From Arabidopsis thaliana (Eukaryota; Streptophyta; Magnoliopsida; Brassicales; Brassicaceae): DNA of 64,000 nt. The position numbers and the translations under genes were made by a program. The notes under the pieces were generated by a model. The model ran no database searches. It saw only the letters and a list, made by a program, of their open reading frames with translations, and had not been told where the DNA came from. The number at the start of each line of letters is the position of its first letter. Position 1 is the stretch's first letter. Positions 26,992 through 37,160 of this stretch are shown piece after piece. Where the stretch lies: NCBI RefSeq assembly GCF_000001735.4, contig NC_003070.9, forward strand, positions 23,669,971 to 23,733,970, written 5' to 3'.

Positions 26992-28738
26992 ATGGATTAC
27001 TCTACGGCTACGACGACGGCGGGGAACGGTTACAGTTCGCCGCGTGACTCTTCTTTCCCTTCGAGCTTCACTAAGTTCAACTCCGCTTTAACGGCAGGTC
27101 TTCTAAATCCAATGTCTCCTCCTCCGCCTCCGGCGATGCACGACAAGACACGATCAAGTCCGACGCTGTTCGAAATGATGGCTAGTGAAGCTGATACCAT
27201 AGGGAAAGTTCCAGTTCAGATCCATAACGGTGTGCTTCCATCTCCGTCGTCGTCTTCATCGTCTTCTTCTGCGGCGGCTACGGCTGCGAGGACGACGAAT
27301 GTGAATCATCTTGTTATTTCAGCTCAGGATAAGCAAGCGCTTGCGATGCAACGGATTTCGGATCTTCTGGTGATTCGGAGCCCCGGGAATCAGTTCAATG
27401 ACCCGAATTCGAGTGATGTGAAGCTGACTCTGAGCTCTAAAGATGGGATTAGTATCACCATGTGTGTTCATAGGCAGATTCTTGTAGCTCACAGTAGGTT
27501 TTTCGCTATGAAATTGTCGGATCGATGGTCTAAACAGCAGCTGCCGCCGTCGTCTTCTCCGTACATTGTTGAGATCTCAGATTGTGATGACGTTGAGGTG
27601 TATATTGAGACGTTGATGCTGATGTACTGCAGAGATCTAAGGAAGAAGATGATGAGACATGATGTTTCTAGGGTTCTTGGTATTTTGAAGGTAGTGTGAG
27701 AAATACTCAAAAGTCTCCATTGTGAATACTCTTCTGTTAAATATTTGCAATCACATTGTCAATTTCAGTTTGCCATTGTTGTCCTCTCAGGTTTCAGCAG
27801 CAATTGGGTTTGATGCTGGAGTGCTTTCATGTCTGGAGTACTTGGAAGCAGCACCATGGTCAGAGGATGAAGAATACAGGATTGCTTCTTTGTTGTCTGA
27901 GCTACACCTTGAAAACGTTGGGGCAACTGAAGTTTTGAGAAGAGTTTCTGTAGAAGCTAGCAATGGGAATAACGGGAGTAACGGTGGGAGCAATGACGAG
28001 GTGCTTTTGAATCTTTTGCATATTGTTCTTGAGGGAAAAGATGAGAAAGCAAGGCGTGATATGAAAACACTTGTTTCCAAAATGCTTAGAGAGAACTCGT
28101 CTGGAAATGATCTTAGGAAAGAGTCGTTGTACTTGGCTTGTGATGGGTGTTTGCATAAGCTTAAGCGGCAGTTTCTACAAGCAGCAGAGTCGGATTTGGA
28201 GAATGTTGACCAGATAGCAAGACAAGCGGATAATCTGCATTGGATTTTGGATATTTTGATAGATAGACAAATCGCAGAGGATTTTATTGTGATGTGGGCT
28301 TCTCTTTCTGAGCTATCCGAGGTACATTCTAAGGTCCCTGTTGTTCACAGGTTTGAGATTAGCAGAGTAACAGCGAGGATCTTTGTTGGAATTGGAAAGG
28401 GACAAATTCTGACACCGAAAGAAGTGAGGTGTTTGCTGCTGAGGAATTGGTTGACACCTTTCTATGATGATTTTGGGTGGATGAGGAGAGCTTCGAAAGG
28501 GCTTGATCGGTATTTAATCGAGGATGGTTTAAGCAATACCATTCTGACTCTTCCTCTTGCTTGGCAACAAGAGTTTTTCCTAGCTTGGTTTGATCGGTTC
28601 TTGAACTCTAATGAAGACTGTCCTAATATCCAGAGAGGGTTCGAAGTTTGGTGGAGACGGGCGTTTTGGAGACGGAAAGAACAGAGTCAAGAGCCTGCTC
28701 GGCTAAGAGTCACCGCTTCAGCCACTGAAAACTCCTAA
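26992..28738 (+). CDS. BTB/POZ domain protein, 548 aa
   Basis: Two exons, 26992-27690 and 27791-28738, join in phase ([15 protein letters not shown]). The N-terminus is Ser/Thr/Pro-rich and low complexity (poly-Pro near residue 43, poly-Ser near residue 85). The BTB fold covers about residues 134-260, from [20 protein letters not shown] through [11 protein letters not shown]. The C-terminal half is a plant-specific helical region ([30 protein letters not shown]) typical of land-plant BTB proteins. Such proteins usually recruit substrates to CUL3 ligases (family knowledge); that role is inferred here. The start is the first ATG after an in-frame TGA at 26896. I recall it as At1g63850. Confidence 0.92.
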
Positions 28739-29586
28739 GAGATCTCTCAGGTCTGTTTAACCTTGTGTCTATTCCCCGGCTACCTTTGCGCTGTTTCTTG
28801 AGGATCAAACAATGAGGAAGCATATGAATCTTAATTCAAAAGAGAAGGCAATGATGAATGGAGATGTGTTAGATTTTTCGGATTTTATTACCTCGACCAC
28901 GGTTAGAATTGGTATGATACAAGTTTTGCATGAACTTGATCGTTTGAAAGTAGTTTTCATCTTGATGAGTCGGAGCTCCTTTTTGTACATCTCTCTGAAA
29001 TTTTCTTCATCTCCAATGTCTTAGAAGAAGGAACTTTTCAAGTTTAACCCGTATCTATGCTCTCTACTTTTGGTACGGTTTTGATTGAGATTCTAATATT
29101 GGTAGGTTTAGCACACAATAGATTACGGTCTTGTGTGGGCGTTTTCTTCGTCAAAGTGCAAACCAAGATGCCATCCATATTTTGACGGCTTAAAAGTCCA
29201 GTTCTGTGATTGCTTGTATACTATATATTCGATGCTTTGGAGATTTTACATCATGATTTAGGGTATCAGGTCTTCTCTCGACCTTAATGTCTTCGTCCAA
29301 CAACACTTATCAGTTATATGCATCAAGATCAGTAGTGATCTGAAACAAAATTAAAAGGTTAAGAGAGATTTGAATGTGCCAAGCTCTTAGTTGATCTATT
29401 TGGGAAGATAAATTTGAATTTATGCAAAGAATTACCAAGTATATGAGTTTGATTAAACTAAACTCCCTAGTCCAGAGATTCCTGCTAACCACTTTCTATA
29501 GTAGAGTAACCATGTATTATTACAATGAAGTAAATGTTATACCTCTTTGATCTCTGGTTATTATCCACTTAGATGGTTGTTACAGT
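28739..29586. other. Convergent 3' ends of BTB and methyltransferase genes
   Basis: The two flanking genes converge here, so the stretch should hold both 3' UTRs. No separate feature was recognised. Confidence 0.5.
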
Positions 29587-30984
29587 CTAAAGCTGCTGAT
29601 TTTCATTTTGGGAACTCAATACGATCTCAACCAACTGAATGTTTCCACTAAGTACAGATGCCTTTTGAGAGGGCAAGAATGAGAAGCCATCCAGAAGTTT
29701 AACACACTTTAGTCCCCATTTTACCATCAGGAACTCGATTAGATGATGCCCACTGCAAAATCAAAACTGAACAAATGAAATCCGGAAGAAATCGTCACCC
29801 TAAATCTGTTGCGGATATATATAATAGACGACCGGGAAGAATGAAAGAAGAAGAATTCGTGTACCTCCTGTTATGATAAGTGGTAATAAAAACTGCATCA
29901 GGAGAACTTTGGAGAAGAAATGAGACAGTCGCAAAGAGATCATCAAATGCTTAACAACAGAGGTGTCCAAGTTCAGATTTTCAACTCATTCACAAGGGGA
30001 AAAAGAAAAGGCCAATACCCAAAACAAAAACAAATGAAACGAACCACTTGAATCATATAAAACATCAGCCCCAAGTATAATGTTTGGTCGCAGGTCGAGT
30101 ATCGGTGCATCCCACACACCCCAGGTGAGACCCAACACCTACAATAGACAACCACAGAGAAGTTCTAGAAGCAAACTCTCAAGAATTTCAAATGTAAATA
30201 GCAATCAACCCAACAACCTTCGTGAATTACATATGCAACATATAATGATCCGGGTAAATGATAAATTTGGCGTTGTTAAATTGAAGAGAGGTGAAGATAG
30301 TTTATATTACATTACAGTTCAGCTTGTTAAGCTCACAGACTCTTCTCATATTATCCAAAACCTGCATATATATATGATACAAACGAACTAAATAAGCTCA
30401 TATTCTCTAAACCCAAATAGCAAAAATCTTCTCAACACAAGAACTTAAATTTCACACCTCTGGTTTAGTTGCATCATCAGTAAGAGTGACATTAGCCCCA
30501 ACCTTTGCAGCTACTAAACCAGGCAAGGAAGTACCAGCTCCTAGCTGTAAATTCCATCAACACAAGTCTAAGAAAACGTTAAAAAGGTCCTAACATATTT
30601 AAGATTCATTAGCTCAAACACACATATCCCAATTCTGTAATCAATTCAAAATCAAGGGATTTTAGCAAAGAGTAGTTGAAATAGAAATTAACCTCGAGTA
30701 TCGAAGAATCACGAAATCGAGATCTGTGTTGCCAAACATACTCAGCGAGGATAACGCTACAAGGCCAAACAAACAATCCATACTCTTCCTTCAAATTCTA
30801 CACATACACACAAATCACAAACAAACGATGGAAAAAACAAAACGCGAAAGAAGAAAGCTCGATTAGAAATCGCCATTGTTTACCAGTGAGAGCTTAATAC
30901 CTCAATAATAGAAATGCAAGTTTCCGAATCTCCAGCACCATAGAAGTTATGCTGAGAAATCGTCGTCGTCGTAGTAGTCATCAT
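29587..30984 (-). CDS. METTL23-like lysine/arginine methyltransferase family protein, 223 aa
   Basis: Seven short exons join in phase. Exon 1 begins at 30984 (MMTTTTTTISQHNFYGAG). Exon 2 gives EEYGLFVWPCSVILAEYVWQ, matching the METTL23 hallmark. Exon 3 gives the SAM-binding motif I LGAGTSLPGL and the acidic loop LTDD. Exon 4 gives VLDNMRRVCELNKLNCN. Exon 5 gives LTWGVWDAP and ILGADVLYDS (motif IV/post-II region). Exons 6 and 7 give AFDDLFATVSFLL and TTYHNRSGHH. The stop codon is TAG at 29587-29589. The family methylates proteins; human METTL23 acts on histone arginine. The substrate here is unknown. I recall the locus as At1g63855. It shares a short upstream region with the divergent U13 gene. 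Confidence 0.88.
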
Positions 30985-31045
30985 TTCAAAAAGTTTCTCT
31001 GTCAACAGAAATCGTAATCGTCATACTGAGAAATCGTCGTCTTGT

Positions 31046-31182
31046 TGGGCCGTTGTAATTTTTACCAGGCCTAAGCCCATTTTCGGTAGGCTAATTAGGG
31101 TTTTGAAAAACTGAAGAAGAGATATTTGTCCCACATCGGTTAGAAGAGACGGGAGGGATATGATTAGTTGGCTATAAAAAAG
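31046..31182 (+). promoter_or_regulatory. snRNA-class Pol II promoter (USE plus TATA) of the U13 gene
   Basis: GTCCCACATCG at 31128-31138 is a perfect match to the plant upstream sequence element RTCCCACATCG. A TATA box (TATAAAAA) starts at 31173, leaving 34 bases between them, which is the spacing of RNA polymerase II snRNA genes (Pol III genes have about 10 fewer). Upstream lie TGGGCC (31046-31051), AAGCCCA (about 31073-31079), and a telo-box (AAAACCCTAATT on the minus strand, about 31093-31104). The site II and telo-box elements may be shared with the divergent methyltransferase gene. Confidence 0.85.
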
Positions 31183-31207
31183 ATTAAAGGTGGGGCAATG
31201 AATAAAT

Positions 31208-31334
31208 ATGATCCTTCAGGCAAGTTAAAGGGGAAATGAGGAGTGGTTATTAAACTCGCTTAATGCGAGAAGAGTGTTTCGCTCAGCCTGTTACGACTAT
31301 TGAGCACTCTCCTTCTTTTATCATCTGATCCCTC
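31208..31334 (+). ncRNA. U13-type box C/D snoRNA, about 125 nt
   Basis: The RNA start is expected about 30-37 bases after the TATA box. The 5' region ATGATCCTTC (31208-31217) is complementary to the 3' end of plant 18S rRNA (GAAGGATCAT). TGTTACGACT (31289-31298) is complementary to 18S AGTCGTAACA. Both antisense sites are the signature of U13, whose human form starts GATCCTT and presents GTTACGAC in a hairpin loop. Here that loop is closed by AGAGTG/CACTCT and CTCA/TGAG stems (31271-31310). A smaller hairpin CTCGC-TTAAT-GCGAG precedes it (31255-31269). The D box is CTGA at 31325-31328. The C box ATGAGGA (31236-31242) deviates at one position. GGGGA before the C box can pair with TCCCT after the D box. 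The ends are estimates. U13 is thought to act in 18S maturation or modification. Confidence 0.78.
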
Positions 31335-31659
31335 TCCTGAATTCGATCACTTGTTTTTAAAATCAAAGCGATTTTTTTCTCCTTTTTTAGTTTTTTTTTT
31401 AAAGGATTTTATTTTTAAAAATAAAAATCGACCCATAAAAGTGTTTAAACTGGTTTTTTATTTTCATTAAATATTTGTGTTTCCGTAATTATTTTTCGTT
31501 GATTTTTTTGTTTTGTTTTACCGTGAATGCCTTATCTTTTTAAAGAGACATACAAAAATACACAAAAGGGAAAGCCTAACAAAGTAAAATCTAGTAAGTG
31601 CTTTTTACAGAAAATTGGTCGCTTATTCGGCTGCTTTTAATTAAGGTCTCAGTCGTGGA
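31335..31659. other. Downstream flank of the U13 gene
   Basis: AT-rich DNA between the snoRNA and the eS10 pseudogene. CAAAGTAAAA near 31580 weakly resembles the plant snRNA 3' box but is too far downstream to be convincing. Nothing else was recognised. Confidence 0.4.
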
Positions 31660-32270
31660 AAAAAAAAGAAGGCTGCTTTTTAAGGTGGCAGGACCGCAGG
31701 AACAATCTCAGGTGGGAGATTGAGGTGAGTCTTGAGGAAGTTAATGCCTTCATTGTTAAGGAACCAGTAGTAATGTACCCAAGTAAAAGTCTCTTTGACA
31801 TACTCCTTTGACAAAAAGCTCTACATAAGCTTAATCACCTGCAGGATTCGGAACACTCGATCAAGGGATGTTGTGGCAAATTCAAGTCCTCTTTTAGCAT
31901 ACAAAACTTTCTCGAAATAAAAGTAACATTTCTAAGTAATCCTAGTGAATCACATTGTTCTTGCTAACTATGTTCAAAGTAAGTAAGGCATCGAATTCAG
32001 AAACAGCTAAAGTTAAAACGATGGGCTAAGTACAAGAGATTCAGAATATCTACGTACTGTATCTGATTACACGTATACAGATCAAAGTTAAGACGATTCG
32101 CAAACAAAATAAAAAGAGTTGTACCTTTGAAGAGGTGGTATTTGGAGATCTCGCGGCGATTCTTCTCTGAGATAATCTGCAAGCACGAGAAAATCATCAT
32201 ATCATTATTCATTTCTGTTCGAGTTAATAGCAAGAAAATAATTCAATGTTTCAGAGGAAGAATTCACCAT
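31660..32270 (-). pseudogene. 40S ribosomal protein eS10 (RPS10) pseudogene
   Basis: The minus strand keeps an exon structure: ATG at 32270-32268 directly followed by a GTGAAT donor, an acceptor TTGCAG before 32176, then IISEKNRREISKYHLFK with a donor at 32124. After a second intron come remnants of the FAKKDF-LP-HPLID segment, VIKLM, an in-frame TAG where Gln is expected, [38 protein letters not shown], and then a decayed end with an 8-bp duplication. These are the conserved blocks of eS10. Retained introns mean it arose by DNA duplication, not retroposition. A one-residue insertion (KYHLFK), frameshifts and the internal stop make it nonfunctional. Its 5' flank abuts the 3' end of the neighbouring TNL gene. 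Confidence 0.9.
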
Positions 32271-32338
32271 GATTGCGAAGGAGATTGCTCGTGCGTTTGT
32301 CTGGGTATGGCACTTGCTCTCTCCTTCGACTTTGGGAG

Positions 32339-35300
32339 TCACAGATTAGTATTACTCCATTTGTAGTCTTCAGAGGCTTCTTCGCTGTGTTCAAACTCAT
32401 TTTCGTCTTCAGAGGCTTGTTCTGATCCAGATTCATAGCTCTCTTCTTCAGACACTTGGTCTGATCCAGCTTCATAGCTTTCTTGGATGCTCTCTTCATA
32501 GTTCTCTTCTTGGATGCTGTCTTCTTCGGACGCTTGTTCTGATCCAGATTCATAGCTCCCTTCGATGCTATCTTCTTCGGAAGCTTGGTGGTCTGATCCA
32601 GATCCATAGTTCTCTTCGATGCTATCTTCTTCGGAGGCTTGGTCTGATCCAGACTCATAGTTATCTTCAATGCTCTCTTCTTCAATCAATCTGGCACCAC
32701 ATTCAATAATCTGAAGTTATCGTTTACGCTGCGTAATTCGAAAAACAACTCTCTGCTCAACGCTGGAGATTGGTGGTCTAATCTTTCAAAGTGATAGTGA
32801 ATTATCAGTAAATGTTTTGTTCGAGATTTGATAAGTAGTCCGGAATGAAATTTTTCTGTGATTTGGTGGTTAGGGGAAATCACGACGCAAAACCCAACGC
32901 CACGGTAAGACCTTTTCCTTTCGAGAGGAATGGTCAAGGTATTTCCTCTTCCTCGGTGATCGAACTCTGCTGGCACTTCTCTTCCAGGTAAGAGCGTTGT
33001 CCCGTGAAAAAATGGCCGTTGGATAATTGCTCTTCTTGCTTCTTGGTCCAATTTGAAACAGTTGGTGAATTCGAAAATGTTGAAGGGCCAACATTTTGAT
33101 GTCTTGAAAGGGCAAAATACGGTCTCCAGTGATTCACAATCGTCTGCGACTAGGAACTTGAGCGAAGCAGGGAGCTCTGGCAATGATGTGAGTCTTCTGC
33201 ATCCAGATATAGTTAGGCTTTTAAGCAAATAACGATCTTTGATGCAATTTGGAATCCTTTCGATACCAGAGTAGCTTAGGTCTAGAAATTCGACAGGCCT
33301 TGGGAGATGTGTTAAACCCCTTAACTTTGCGCTGCTGTTTATCGAGAGATGCGTAACATGATGCCAAGACGTAATTGATGCAGACACATCTTCAACAGCT
33401 GTTTCCGATATATTTAGAAAGTAGAGTCTCGTTGACATAACTGGAATATTTCTCAATCTTGAGCATCCTCTCATATCTAAGTCGTAAAGAAATTCCAAGT
33501 TCATGTCAGCTGGAATGACTTCCAGACTTATGCACCCCCTCAGCCGCAACTTCTCTAATCTTTGAAGATGCGAAAAAGAGGATGGAATCTCCACCAAACT
33601 CTTGCAATCACTCAGTTTCAATATCTCCATCTTTGTAGCATTTGAAAGATTTGGGAGTGCCTTCAAATTGGAGGACCCTTTTAAATTCATCTCCTTGAGA
33701 TTCTTTAGCGGCTGAATATGCAAGAAAGACACAGATTAACAGAGAGAAAGGGCATCATATAACTTGATGAGAAAGTAGGATACAAAATTCATATATTAAA
33801 AAGTACAACACCAACCTGGGTTCCTTGCCAGAGGTACTCGAGCTTGCTATTCTTCATAACAAGTTCCACAAGATATTCCGGATGGAATTTGGGAGGAAAA
33901 CACTTGTTTGGGTATGCTTCCCATTTTAGTATCCTAAGTCGACGTGGAAACTCCATCCTCTTTGGTATATCCATTATATCATTCCCATCATCTTTACTTT
34001 TGTATACTGTGAGGAACCGAAGATTAGACATTCTTCTAAAAGCTCCCTCTCTGATATAGACTTCATCGATACCAGATATATCAAATAATATGGCAGACAC
34101 GTATCTGGTATCCTAAACAAATATTCCAAATAAAAAATATTGTCAGCACGATAGTAGTTTATCTTCACCTGATGACTTGTTTAAAGTATGTTAATTGACA
34201 AGAATAGAGCAAAGAGTTTACTGTGTCATTTTCGAGGACATAACAAATCTCACGAGCATCCATTAAGATTTGGCGTTTCAAAGGCTCTTGTTTTTGAATG
34301 GCTTTTTTACCCACTTGTTGTAGTAATCTGTGCATCACTATTCTACTACTAAAAGATATCTCTATGAGAGATCTATTCTCAAGGATTTTTAACGCACGTT
34401 TGAAATCCAAGTCACCGTCAGCGAACAAGCGTTCCACAAGATGAACATACTGATTGTTGAAGAAGATTGCAATATGGAGAAATAGCGTTTTCTCATTGTC
34501 ATCTAAACTCTCATAACCAACTCTTAGTACTTCCTCGATATCACGATCAATATTATTTTCTAGGCTGCAGATTACTTCTTCCCATCCTTCTTCATTCTTC
34601 CCACGTAAAGATGAACCCACCATACAGAGACCCAATGGAAGTTTACCACAAAGCTGTGTTACTCTTAATGCAAGCCATTGAAAACCCTTTTGTGGATAGC
34701 TTTTCCTAAAAGCATATATACATAAGATCTCGAGAGCTTGTTCATAGGATGGAAAACCCACCTGGTATATATCATCGATACCATTCTTGCTGCAGAAGCT
34801 CTTTGTTTTCTGTGGTAACTACGATCCTGCTTCTTGGACCAAACCATGTAGTTTTATTTGCCAACGCCTCTAATTGCTTTATATGGTCCACATCATCAAG
34901 AATGATGAGCACTCTCAGCTTGCATAGCCTTTCTTCTATCACACCTGAATGGTTTATCCTAATACCATCTTGGTTCAAAACATTTGAAAGAAATTGTTCT
35001 TGTAAACGCAACTCATCTAGACCACTAAGATAGCTTCCCCTTAGATTGTCGACAAAACAAGTAAGCTGAAACCTATTAGAGAATCGACTCTGCAGAGCTT
35101 TGGCTATGGTTGTCTTACCAATCCCTGCAGGACCAGAGATTCCAACCATCTTAACTCCATCATAATCTAAATCTAGCAAAGACTCCATTTCTGTCAAATG
35201 AGCTTCAAGTCCCACCATGCCGTCAAAATCCCTACAAGGTGTAGCATTCAGTTTATTTGAAACATCTCTGGCGATCTTCTCTATCCTTTTGGCTTCATTA

Positions 35301-36035
35301 TCACTAACAAAGGCGAAAGAAATGAAAATCATTATTTCCACCAAATAGTCACAGAGATAATATTCCTCTGTTTCAGTATGTATTTCTATTTTCTAGCATT
35401 CAGTAATCAACAAAAATATTCCCTTATTCATTTTAATTCGAGTAACCGTATTTCCTCCTATTCATCATAAAACAACACTAACTAAATGTTAAAGGTTTTC
35501 TCTGGTGATTACAGCTTAACAGAACCTAAAAGTTAAAAACTCAGATTAAAATAAAGACTAACCATCTTAAGAAGTCTTCTCCAGCAATATTGGCCACTTC
35601 GTTCAAAGCTTTGCTCCATTTTTGTCTTTCCTCGTCCGTCTTACGTGCACAAGTTTCATTGAAAGCGATCCCGAATTCTCCGGTCTGGTTCCGTACCTCA
35701 AATGGCTCCACTCCATAGAAGACGGTCATTACTATCTGTTTCATAGCTTTTTTGCGCTTTAAGATATCCACCAATTCGTCCAAACACCAGCTTGACGATG
35801 CATATTTCTTGGAGAGAATCACGATCGAGATCCTCGATTCTTTGATAGCCTTTTTGAGTGAAGGGGCGATCTCTTCACTTCTCTCAATCCCTTGATCATC
35901 AAACATAGTGATGCCGTTGAAGTCAAACTGTTTGCGCATGTGACTAAGAAGTGTTTTACGGACATCCGGTCCGTGAAAGCTCGGGAAGACAATGTATTTG
36001 TAGTTGCAAGAGGAAGAAGAAGCCAATAGAGACAT
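32339..36035 (-). pseudogene. TIR-NB-LRR resistance gene copy A, two frameshifts
   Basis: Exons by alignment to copies B and C: TIR 35563-36035, NB-ARC 34222-35303, first LRR 33816-34112, LRR plus C-terminal domain from 33711. The TIR domain is complete ([32 protein letters not shown] with the catalytic Glu). The NB-ARC has [23 protein letters not shown] and KLPLGL. One extra base near 34785-34788 (copy B CCATGTTGC, here CCATTCTTGC) shifts the frame after [10 protein letters not shown] and stops within five codons. Exon lengths confirm it: 473 + 1082 leaves remainder 1, where B and C leave 0. One missing base near 32710 shifts the C-terminus and gives a stop at 32686; the lost tail continues in the other frame to 32339. 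I recall At1g63860. A TIR-only or truncated product remains possible. Confidence 0.85.
32345..32670 (-). repeat. Expanded 51-nt coding repeat in the TNL copy A tail
   Basis: The frame behind the C-terminal frameshift encodes about five diverged copies of a 17-residue acidic unit: [52 protein letters not shown], then shorter SIQEENYEE and SIQESYEAGSDQVSEE copies. TNL copies B and C carry just one ([33 protein letters not shown]). Confidence 0.85.
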
Positions 36036-36109
36036 GCTCAGAGCCAGAGAGATGGAAAAATGGGTAATGAGAATTGGAAGATAAGTAAAAAAATAAAAAA
36101 AAATCAGAT

Positions 36110-36410
36110 ATTTGAAATTAATGCGTCTTTTGGAAACTATATAAAATCAAAACAACAAAAAGGTGGTCCTCTCTTTCTGTATGACTTATGACGAACGCGT
36201 TATGAAGTCAACGAAATAATAATGCATGGACAAGGGGTACTGAGAAGTGGAAGATAAGTCTGTATCAAATATTTCGAAGCCATTGTGTAACTTTTGGAAA
36301 CTTATACAAGAGGAGAAAATGAACAAAAAAGGGGTCCCTCCTGTATCTGAACGCGTTATTAAGTCAAAGAAAATAATAATGTACTCTATGAGCAGCCTCT
36401 GAAGAATAAT
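36110..36410. repeat. Tandem duplication upstream of TNL copy A
   Basis: Two roughly 110-bp blocks (about 36120-36230 and 36285-36400) share the order CTTTTGGAAACT, GGTCCCTC or GGTCCTCT, TGTAT, GAACGCGTTAT, AAGTCAA and AATAATAATG. The same block occurs once upstream of TNL copy B (about 42000-42130), so copy A's upstream region was locally duplicated. Confidence 0.65.
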
Positions 36411-36479
36411 ACAAACGATATCCATATTTGCAGCTTTATGTGCTGATGTGCACTGTAACCTTTTCTACAAACCTTCTTG

Positions 36480-36890
36480 TGTATAACCTCTTAAGAAGAA
36501 CAAAATTACAGACTGCTTCAAAAAGACGAAAATGTTGTGGACCCTGAGTCGCTGAGTATTGTAAAATCTAAACACACACAACACGATTAGCGATACAAAA
36601 TCACGAGCGGTTAAGAAACAGATTCATTTGAAATTACTGATTTACACGGAATAAAAACACAAAAAAAGAAGATTGATTACACTTTGTTTGTCTGTAGGCC
36701 CATTCTAAGCCCATATATTTAGCCACCCAGAAAATAAAAGAGATGGATTACACTTTTTTTCCTATAGGCCCAATTTAATTAGACCTAGAAGGACCCAACG
36801 CATTGAATGAAGCCGATGGCCACGTCATCATCATTTTCCCCAAACCAAGTTTCCCGGTTTTCCTCGCAATTATCGAAGCAAGAAAACGAT
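36480..36890 (+). repeat. Stranded copy of the TNL-SP1 intergenic region, including SP1 promoter
   Basis: This stretch repeats in order the features found between TNL copy C and SP1 (about 46310-46790). Shared landmarks are CTCTTAA...AAATTACA..CTGCTTC, a TAGGCCCA site II word, GGCCACGTCATCA, TTCCCCAAACC and ATCGAAGCAA. After this the similarity to SP1 ends before any SP1 coding sequence, and the 3' side of TNL copy B follows. It looks like a promoter fragment carried along when the TNL block was duplicated. Confidence 0.7.
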
Positions 36891-37160
36891 GATGATCCAA
36901 AACAGGATCTCGCTTCACACGACTAAACAAGACTGAATTACAACACACGGATATGTTCTGATTGAACTACAGTATATAAGTAATCGATGAGGTAAGCCAA
37001 CCAAAACACAAGCTTTTTTAATGGATAAACCATTTTGATCTATGAGACGACGACACCATAAGATGGATATAAAATTAGTATAGAAAATCTTTGGTGACAG
37101 AGTCTCGGGCTGACATGAATTGGAGAATGAACACTTCATCAGTTCTGGATTCTATTTTCT

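Noticed and set aside
31217..31230. CAGGCAAGTTAAA, a match to the plant snRNA 3' box
   Set aside because: It lies within about 20 bases of the predicted RNA start, so it cannot serve as the 3' processing signal of the structured RNA.
31200..31335. U11, U12, U4atac or telomerase RNA as identity of the structured RNA
   Set aside because: None of their conserved 5' sequences or template motifs is present, while both 18S-complementary U13 elements are.
32251..32685. Minus-strand frame rich in Lys and Met repeats
   Set aside because: It is the alternative frame of the acidic 51-nt repeat array; its periodicity is a by-product.
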